DNA from: Deuterostichococcus epilithicus
Taxonomy: Eukaryota > Chlorophyta > Trebouxiophyceae > Prasiolales > Stichococcaceae
Assembly: GCA_033439295.1 (NCBI GenBank)
Contig: JAVTLE010000011.1
Coordinates: 1,116,082 to 1,180,081, forward strand
Direction: 5' to 3'
Length of the DNA stretch: 64,000 nt
The notes under the pieces are model-generated. The model was not told where the DNA came from. It searched no databases and saw nothing but the letters and a program-made list of their open reading frames with translations. The position numbers were made by a program, and so were the translations under genes. Of this stretch, positions 56,811 through 64,000 are shown in pieces (position 1 is the first letter of the stretch; each line of letters opens with the position of its first letter).

Positions 56811-59582
56811 TCAGGCAGCTGCTGCTCTTGCCGCCACCACCTCCTCTATGAGCCGCCGAGCCTCTTCTGCGTTTTGCAGCCTGCATGCAGAGCCCTGCAT
56901 CCTGCCGGGCCGCCCGCCGCCCTTGCCGCTTATAGCTTTTGCCACCGCCAGGCCTGCTGCTTTGACGACCTCTGGCGGCCCGTGCAGCAGGAAGCTGCCC
57001 TCCACATCGGCGCCCGCCTTCCTGGTGGCGCCTTTTGTTTGGGCAGGCACGCCAGGCCGTTAGTGAGCTGGCAATCGAGCAGAGATTGCACAGTCGCGTT
57101 GAGAGCATGCTCAACAGATGATTCTGTTCTGGCATGCTGAAAGTAGGCACCATCTACATTGGAGGTCCGTATGCCACCGGGGCCACACACCATCGTCAGC
57201 TGTCAGCAGCAGGGTGCAGCCGGGGTCTGCCTCCAAGACCGCGGCAGCCACGGCGCTGAGGAATGCCATGTCTGCACTGTTCCTGTGCAGCCCCGCAACT
57301 TTACCTGCATTGCATTGAAGGAGCCAGGGTCCCAAACACCGCCAGCGAGGTCGAGGCCGAAGCAAGTCAGGCGGACCTGAGGCAGGTCCCTCAAGTCACC
57401 ACGCTTAAGCATGCAGGGAGAAATTTTCATTCACTCCTGCAGCGTCAGAGCCAGATCACGCACTCGGCGGCAACGAAGCAACGATGCGGTCTGCCAGGAT
57501 GCCGGCGAGCTCGTCATTCGCTGCGCGCAGGGCTTTGCCGGCATCCCGACGCTCTGCCTGCAGCTTCTGGACGGCCCGCTCGTGGTCCACCGGCTGGCAC
57601 GACAGCACCTGCGGAGTGATGCTGCGACCTCAACACTCGGGCTGCCGGGCGCAGTGCAAGCTCAGGGTGGTGCAGGCTGCAGCCTGCACTTACAGTCAAC
57701 ATTCCTGATCGAAGTGTATCCAGGTACTGGCCAGGTCATGCCAGCAGGCGGCACATGGCATGTTCCACAAGCAGGCACAGCAGCAGGCGAGCAACAGGTT
57801 GTACCGAGTTGAGGCGGGCCTCCCGCAGGAGCATCTCCGACAGCGCCGCCAGCGCGCGGCCGCCGGTCATGAACTGCAGCACCACATTGCCGCGTGCCTT
57901 CGATGTGCCCACCACCTGTCACATTGCACAGAACTGCCACATGAGCCGGGACGATTGCGCGACGTTGCAACGCTCGCTTCGAAACGAGAGATGTGACATC
58001 CAACCGTTGCATCATACAGGGGTTGCTGCGCGAGCTAGGACTATTGAAATGTTGCAGCGTTTATTTTGGCGGAGTTGTGACCACCACCTTTGCATTGCAT
58101 AGGGGCGATGCATGAGCTGCGAAAAACGGCGTTGCAACATCGCATCTGGCAGGAGGCGACAGCGAGACGGGCCGTCACAACAGCTTGATCACCTTGAGCA
58201 GCTGCAGCTCCGACAATGACCGCAGGTGGGTACCGCCGCAGGGATTGAGATCGAGCTCCTGTGCAGCGCAGTGTTGCGACCATTCACTCGTTTGCAGTTG
58301 TTCATGGCCAGCAGCAAGGGAAATAGTGCATAGCCAACAGGCGTGAGGTGCCTTGCTGATTAGGCCATCGACTCACCTCCAGCTCTAGCAAGCGCAATCC
58401 ATCCTGCGACAGCAGCATGAGCAAGCCGTGAGTCTCTGCAGCGACCGTGTTGCATCCACACGCTGGACGTTCTCGTCGCGTAGGCGCACCTTGATCTTCT
58501 CAGCGGGCGGCAGGCTGCCACGGAACAGCGGCGATGATGTGACCTCGCCGGCCCGGCTCGCATCCAGCACCCGTGTGCGCACCGCTCGCGCCCTCTGTAT
58601 CTCCTCGTTGCACCGCGCCTCGATGCCGCTCACCTGTGCGGGCAGGGGGAAGCCTTGCTGACGCGGCCTCCGGCTCCTGCAGAGCTGTCCGAGGTGTGCA
58701 CCAGACAATGCCGCGGCCTGAGTCGTGGCTCACCTTGCCCTGCCTTGTCCTGCCTCGCCATTTGGCTGCCTAAGTAGAATCCAATCTGACCATCACCAAA
58801 AGCAATGCTCCGGAAAGTTACCTGCTCGGGCGACAAGGCCTTGGCGTCCAGCTCCACGCTGACCAGCGGCATGGCGCCGCCGTCTCCCCGCTGCCAGGCG
58901 TGCAGCTCCCAGCCGAGGGTTTTGGCGTCTGCCAGGATCTCTGCCACCGCACTCAGAAGGTGCTGCCCCTGAAAACGAACACGAATATCAAATTTCACGT
59001 GGACAGGCTGTCCGAGCCTCGACGAATGTCCTCGTTTCCAACGCAGCACAATGCTGAGAGGCAGTACGGCGACCCCGGTTGAGATGCAGACTCACAGTGT
59101 GGTGCTGCATATGGTCAAAGCGCCTTGCCCAGTCCACTGCCACGGTGCAGGCGGCGCCAATGGGCACCGGCGCCGTGGCAGTGTGCACGATGGCGCCATC
59201 GCCATCTCGCTGCACGTCCGTGACGCTGGCGCTGCTGCCATCATCGGTTGTTATCGTTCCGCGGTCTGCTGGCTGCCCGCCACCTGTTCCGGGAAGTTCC
59301 ACAGCTGATTTGGGTAGACACCTTCGAAGCCTGATGACGAGTGGCAAGGTCCCTCATTTAGAGGGCTGCGCACCATGCCGCGGGGGTCGCGCGACGACAG
59401 GAGCGCAGGGTGCATGACCATATTGAGCCTCACTAACCTTCAGCGTACAGGACCGTCTGCGACAGCTGCACCGCCCACCGCTTGAGTCCCTTCTTCTTTG
59501 CGGCGACGGGCTCGCAGCTGGTGACAGCGGCGGTGCATTCCCGTGCATAGCTGTCTTCTAGGCACACCACCTGCGCTGGCAT
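56811..59582 (-). CDS. Alanyl-tRNA editing protein (AARSD1/AlaX-II type)
   Basis: A free-standing trans-editing enzyme that hydrolyses Ser-tRNA(Ala), using the editing and C-terminal domains of alanyl-tRNA synthetase without the aminoacylation domain. The ATG at 59582 is followed by CLEDSYARECTAAV, matching the family N-terminus. GGGQPADRGTI near 59270 and WARRFDHMQHHT near 59115, joined by splicing to GQHLLSAVAEIL near 58960, form the first zinc motif (HHTGQH). LNPCGGTHLRSL near 58226-58245 supplies the second (C..H). Later exons are KARGNVVLQFMTGGRALA near 57870, an ERAVQKLQAERRDAGKALRA coiled segment near 57550, LEADPGCTLLLTADDG near 57220, and a DHHA1-like end with GGGRPGRMQG near 56910. 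All zinc ligands are present. Stop at 56811, convergent with the DoxX/SURF4-like gene 293 bp away. Confidence 0.9.
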
Positions 59583-60249
59583 GGCTGCAGCCTCACTCTG
59601 AGGAACTGTGCTCGTCGCGCTGGCCTGCAGGCGTCTCTGAACGCTGGGTTGTGGCCGCTTGATCAGATACACATGCCTCGAAAGGAGGTGCAGCGGGGTC
59701 GCGAGCCTTGGCACGGCCTCCAGTCTATCGGTGCTGCAGGTAAGCAGCGTTTGCCGGTCACACAGCCAGACCATGGATGCGTTTCTGTCATGATTGCATG
59801 AAAACCTTTCCACGTTTGCGTGACTACCAAGAGCCTAGGGGTACGTAATCACGGGCAGCTGGTTCGTCGTCACACGGCGTGGGTCACGCGAGCCCCCTGG
59901 CTCGTGACGCACAACGTGGAATTTGTTGTCCCGCAGCATCTTCCATACGCGCGACTCCCTTGCAAACCTGCCTTGAAATAGGCGCAAGGCTGCTGCAAAG
60001 GAGTCGGCTCTGCGTGTTCGGATATCGGCGGAACTGCCAGCAGTATCTGCAGCCAACGTGGCAGTGGAAATGTTCAGCAGCACATAGCAAACGCGCAACA
60101 TCTGCAGCGGCTTGTGACGCCATGTCGGCGAGCCGGTGAACAGCGTTTCTCAGCTTGAAGCCATCGTCCTAGAAAAATAAAATCATTCTCTTCCAGCGTT
60201 GGGCGAGTACGCGGGCCGCTCTGGGTCTCCATTGCAGCGCGTGCTTTTG
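59583..60249. other. Divergent intergenic region
   Basis: About 670 bp between the starts of the editing-protein gene and the ankyrin gene. A minus-strand frame at 59835-60101 is open and looks somewhat protein-like, but has no ATG near its start. Otherwise presumed promoter DNA. Confidence 0.35.
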
Positions 60250-63200
60250 ATGGGCAACATTTGGAGCAGAGAAACACAGGGCAGAGCTTTGCTCTCCGCT
60301 GTGGGCAGCGGGGACGCGACGCATGTGCAACAGGTGAGCATCCCTTGCTGCACAGCCCCTGCACCCCTGGTCACCAGTCTCTACGCGGTCTCGAGCACCC
60401 AAACCTTCTTGTATCCGAGACCAAACCCCCTCCATACCGCTCCAATCACAGATATTGGATGACAATGCGGAGGCCGCGTTCTTCATCCCCATCCAGGGCC
60501 AGCGCACACCATGCTTCGTCGCGGCAGGTGAGTCTCGATCACGCTGCAGACCCTGCCGACAGCACTGCTTGCAGCCCGCTGCGCATTGCGCCAGAAGAGT
60601 GTGTGCAGCCAGTGGGACAGCAGCTGGCGCCAGTGGTGGATGCACCTTCCGACAGGCACCCCTGAGACCTCAGCCATTCTGAACCACTGCAGAGCGGGGG
60701 GACCTGGAGGTGCTGAAGCTGCTGCACCAGGCGGCGCTGCGCGCGCCGCCCGCCGCGCAGCTGTGCCTGGACCAGCCGGGCGCCCGCGGCCGCACGCCTA
60801 TCATGACCGCCTGTCAGCTCGGGTGAGCAGCCCGGCCCTCAGCCCTACCGCCGCTGCCGGCAGCTTGAGGCTGCCTTGGTCACCGAAGGCACATCAGCAG
60901 CGCAGGCCATCACCTTCCTTCAGCAAAGCTGTGCCTTGGCCTGCGTGTTTTCGACCGCCCCGCAATGCAGCCCGGGGACCGACCGTCGCAGAGGATTCGC
61001 CACACCCAGCACACCCATCCCCCGGCTCACCAACAGGACTTCGGCACCGCAGGCACTTGCACTGCGTGGAGTACCTCCTGGCGGCGGGCGCCGATGCCAC
61101 GAGCGTGACCGTCAACGCGCGGCGCGAGACGGCTCTGCACCTGGCGGCGCAGCATGCGCACCTGTCCTGCGTGGAGGCTCTGATGGCCTCTTCCGTCGTG
61201 GAGCCTGGCGGCCACGCCTGCCGCCTCGCCAACGTCATCAGCATCAACGTGGGTCGATTCCTGCACTTCTCCTTTTGAGCCTTGACATCGTGTTGCAAGG
61301 ACCACGCAAAGACCACGGAAATGCAACTGTGTGTGCCGCTTCTGCAGCACGGCCCTTGATAAGGGCTGCAAAGTACACCGCTGCCACGAGCAAGCGGTCG
61401 ATTTAGCTGCTGGTGTTGTGTTGCCTGCAGGGTGCACGATACATAGATGCGGTCAACGGCGCTGGCCTCACAGCGCTGCACCTGGCCACGCTGCAGGGCA
61501 GCGCCTCAACAGTGAGCTCCTCATGCATGTGTCCCTTGCGATGCGCGATGTGCAATGGCTCGATCACCCATGAGATGTGTGGCTCGACGAAGCACAGAAC
61601 AGGAAACCCTCTGTGCACAGTGCGGCCCGGTGATCTCAGGAAGGTGTTCAGCCGACCCTGGTGATGGTGCACAACAGTCGCGTCGTGCTGGTCAGCTAGA
61701 TGAGTTTCCTGGACAGGATTTGACTGTAGCTCTTAAAATATCATGGTGCTGTCGCCTCCCAGGTGCGGGTGTTGATACGCGCCGGCGCCGCACTGGACAG
61801 CCAGATCGCCGGCGGGCGCGCGCGGCCATCCAGCAACTGGATGTGCGCCGGCTCCACGGCGCTGCACCTGGCCTGCGCGCGGGGCATTCCCTCCATCGCC
61901 GCCATTCTGCTGGATGCGCAGGCGAACGACCCAGGTGTGCCTCAGGCTCTTGTTGCACAAATGGTTTCGCATTGCGTCACTCGGACCATTTTGCGGCTGA
62001 CGTTGGCCGCTTCTGATTGATTGGGCGTCAGAGCGGCCATCCTCCTACCGCTTACTGTGCTGGGTAGCTCAGCAATTGTGCACTCTCCAAGTGCCTGCGC
62101 TTGGCTCTTCTTGTGCTCCTGCAGCATCCGCAGCACGTCACCCATGCAAACCCTGCTGCCGCAGGCTCCGTGGACCTGCGCCGCATCCGTAACAGCCGCG
62201 GCCTGAAGCCCAGCCAGTGCGCGCGGCTGGAGGGGCACCACGACGTGGCGCGGCTGCTGCACGCGGCGCNGCCGCCGCCTGGGCTGCCGCCGCGGCGCGG
62301 CCGCCGCGCCNCCGCCGAGCTGCGCGCCGCGGCGCCGAACCTGGAGGCCCTCATGCAGCTGCTGGTGGCGCGCGCCAAGCTGCTGCTGTCGCTGCGCTCC
62401 ATCGTGCTGGAGCAGCAGCAGAAGGTGCGCCGTCGATCGTGCCCGGCCTGGCCCTGGCCTCCTGATTGTGAAACTAGATAAACCCAGAGCGGTGCTGCTC
62501 TCGCTCTGTTGTGTTGAGCAGCAGCTGAAACGCTGCGTTGATCCTAAACTCCCCTTTTGTTGAGGATCATGAGAAAATCTGCTGCTGTCCGCTGCGCTCC
62601 ATCATACTGGAGCGGCAGCAGAAGGTGCCGCATCGTGACACTAAGGTCCATAGTGGATTATCAGCCGTCTACAACGGTACTTCACTGCCTGGAACCTGTC
62701 GCTGCTGGTGGCGCATGCCGTTCTGGTGACGTCGCTGCGTTATCGCATCGGACCTGAGCCACAGGTTGTGCAGCTGCTAGAGTTCGATGTTTACAACCCT
62801 ATCACGTGCCGGAGAAGCACTGGGGCTGTGGACGGCGCTGTGAACTCGCTGTGAACTTTGCTATTTGCTCGTTCTGCGGCCCCCTCGCCTCAGCCCGATC
62901 CTCGGCATGACGCTGGCGTCCTGCTGCTGGATGCTAGCACCCTTTGCTTGCCGCTGACGCGGCATGCTCTCGGTCCTGCTGCAGGCCACCGTCACGGCAA
63001 AGGGCAGGGACGTGCCCGCGCTCCTCGCTGGGCGCGGCGCCGGCGTCGCCGCCGCGTCCGCCAACAGCGAGGCGGCGGTGGACATCCTGCACCTGCTGGC
63101 ATCCCTGGACTTCACGCAGTCGCCGGGCGCCGACGGCGGCGCAGTCTCAGGTGCACAAGCTCTGTTTTGTGCCTCGTGCCTTGATGAAGGTTGCATGGAG

Positions 63201-64000
63201 CCCCAGCTCTGCAGTCGCCGGGCTGCTGTCAGGGCATTCATCATTTGTAGGCTGTGCGACGTCCATTGGGAGGAAACCCTGTGGTCGTGTGGGAAATGCG
63301 CATGGCTGCACTCGTGCCGCTTGTAGGCGACGCGCCGAGCCTGGAGCTGGCGAGAATCGTGGCGCCAGCGGAGCTGGGGCCGGACACAGGGGCGCCCGAG
63401 ATTCGTGCGCCCTCTGGCCGTACCTACCGCTCCTACGCTGCAACCGCGCTCATGCAGGTCAGTCCGTGCTCTCGGCGAGTCCCAAAAACCCGAGTGCGCC
63501 GGCTCGTCGCACACGGACTGTCTGGGAGGTGCGGGCCTGATGCCGCCGGACGCACTGGGGTTGCTGCTGGCTGCGACGGCTGCGGGCTGCGGCTCTGCGG
63601 GATGATGGAAAGGGGCTTGGTAGGAGGACTGCCAACTGGACTGCGGGAAGGCAGGTTCTGCTGCAAGCTGCCAGCAGCCACAGCCCCCGCATGACCTGCG
63701 GCACTCTGTGACATGCGGAGCGGTCGTGGAACTACATGCATGCCTCGTTTGACCCTGATTGAGCGATCCTGGCTGCAGGCTGCACTGGCGGCCATCGAGA
63801 CAGCATCCCGCGCAGGGCCGGACGGCCTGCCGCCCGCCAGTGGTGCTCCAGCCCCCGACCTGATCGAGTCTGCAGCAGGTGCGATTTGTTGTGGCCCACA
63901 CACCTTGCCGTTGATGATGCTCAGTTGTGGGATGACAGGCTGGCGAATGCTGCTTCTGATACGTCACCCTCGAAAGTCAGCGGTAATGACCACCTTGCAC
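60250..64000 (+). CDS. Ankyrin-repeat protein, XB3/XBAT-like, incomplete at window end
   Basis: The ATG at 60250 gives MGNIWSRE, an N-myristoylation-type start, followed by RALLSAVGSGDATHVQQ. In plant XB3/XBAT3 E3 ligases the same layout (myristoylated start, ankyrin repeats, C-terminal RING) is known; here no RING is visible before the window ends, so the E3 role is inference. Ankyrin units: GDLEVLKLLHQAAL near 60705, RGRTPIMTACQLG near 60790, HCVEYLLAAGAD and RETALHLAAQHAHLSCVEAL near 61060-61180, GLTALHLATLQGSAST near 61460, VRVLIRAGAALDSQ near 61765, STALHLACARGIPSIAAIL near 61855, and SRGLKPSQCARLEGHHDVA near 62200. An Ala/Arg-rich exon with two N bases ends at the donor near 62424. Further exons lie near 62990-63150, 63330-63455 and 63780-63880. 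Two diverged copies of the exon ending near 62424 sit in the following intron. Confidence 0.7.
62270..62311. other. Ambiguous bases (N) in ankyrin gene
   Basis: Single N bases at 62270 and 62311 in a GCC/GCG-rich coding stretch; the frame continues through both. Confidence 0.9.
62580..62628 (+). repeat. Intronic copy of the end of an ankyrin-gene exon
   Basis: Close copy of 62381-62427, including the AGAAG/GTGC donor, about 200 bp downstream. One inserted C breaks the reading frame of the copy. Confidence 0.9.
62701..62751 (+). repeat. Second, more diverged intronic copy of the same exon
   Basis: Matches about 62359-62404 (CTGCTGGTGGCGC, then GTCGCTGCG and ATCG shared) with many changes. 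It is the third appearance of this exon segment within 400 bp. Confidence 0.65.

Noticed and set aside
59835-60101. Minus-strand frame with protein-like end (KMLRDNKFHVVRHEPGG)
   Set aside because: No ATG near its start, no clear upstream exon, and it lies in the short divergent promoter of two well-supported genes. Kept only as a note.
62861-63967. Minus-strand open frame of 368 codons
   Set aside because: Antisense to ankyrin-gene exons that join in frame on the plus strand; its composition is unlike a folded protein.

Overview
The window looks like nuclear DNA of a green alga, probably a trebouxiophyte or a close chlorophyte relative. The evidence is GC-rich coding sequence, genes broken into many short exons by 100-450 bp introns, long Ala/Gln/Pro-rich stretches, and plant-lineage families: a SPX-RING E3 ligase, a TORTIFOLIA1/SPIRAL2-like HEAT protein, a plant-type diacylglycerol kinase and a JmjN/JmjC/C5HC2 demethylase. 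There are no bacterial operons, tRNAs, rRNAs, CRISPR arrays or intact transposons that I can see. A few N bases mark assembly uncertainty. Exon borders below were read by eye from splice signals, reading phase and family conservation, so individual borders may be off.

Layout. 1-3904 (-): N-terminal and catalytic part of a processive family-2 glycosyltransferase. 4913-15811 (-): a large KDM4/5-type histone demethylase. 17311-19330 (+): a type II or secreted protein with a Cys-rich apple-like domain. 19632-22249 (-): two ORFs in tandem with only 65 nt between them, a mitochondrial ribosomal bL30-like protein followed by a C2orf69-like hydrolase-fold protein; this is a strong candidate for a bicistronic nuclear locus. 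22589-23337 (+): a small single-span protein with a plastid-type leader, divergent from bL30. 24138-28075 (-): an ANKRD13-like GPCR-chaperone protein. About 28769-30411 (+): a multi-pass membrane protein of unknown family.

31602-38133 (+): TORTIFOLIA1-like. 39393-44097 (+): diacylglycerol kinase. 44455-49925 (-): a secreted GH5 glycoside hydrolase with two SPT-rich linkers and two CBM1-like modules. 50500-53555 (-): SPX-RING E3 ligase. 54300-56517 (+): DoxX/SURF4-like membrane protein. 56811-59582 (-): alanyl-tRNA editing protein. 60250 to the end (+): ankyrin-repeat protein with an N-myristoylation-type start, incomplete.

The genes are mostly unrelated housekeeping and signalling functions. 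The organelle-linked cluster at 19.6-23.3 kb (bL30m, C2orf69-like, plastid leader protein) is the only neighbourhood that suggests shared expression. The most unusual window-wide signal is that at least four separate genes carry partial copies of one of their own exons inside the adjacent intron, usually keeping the splice site.
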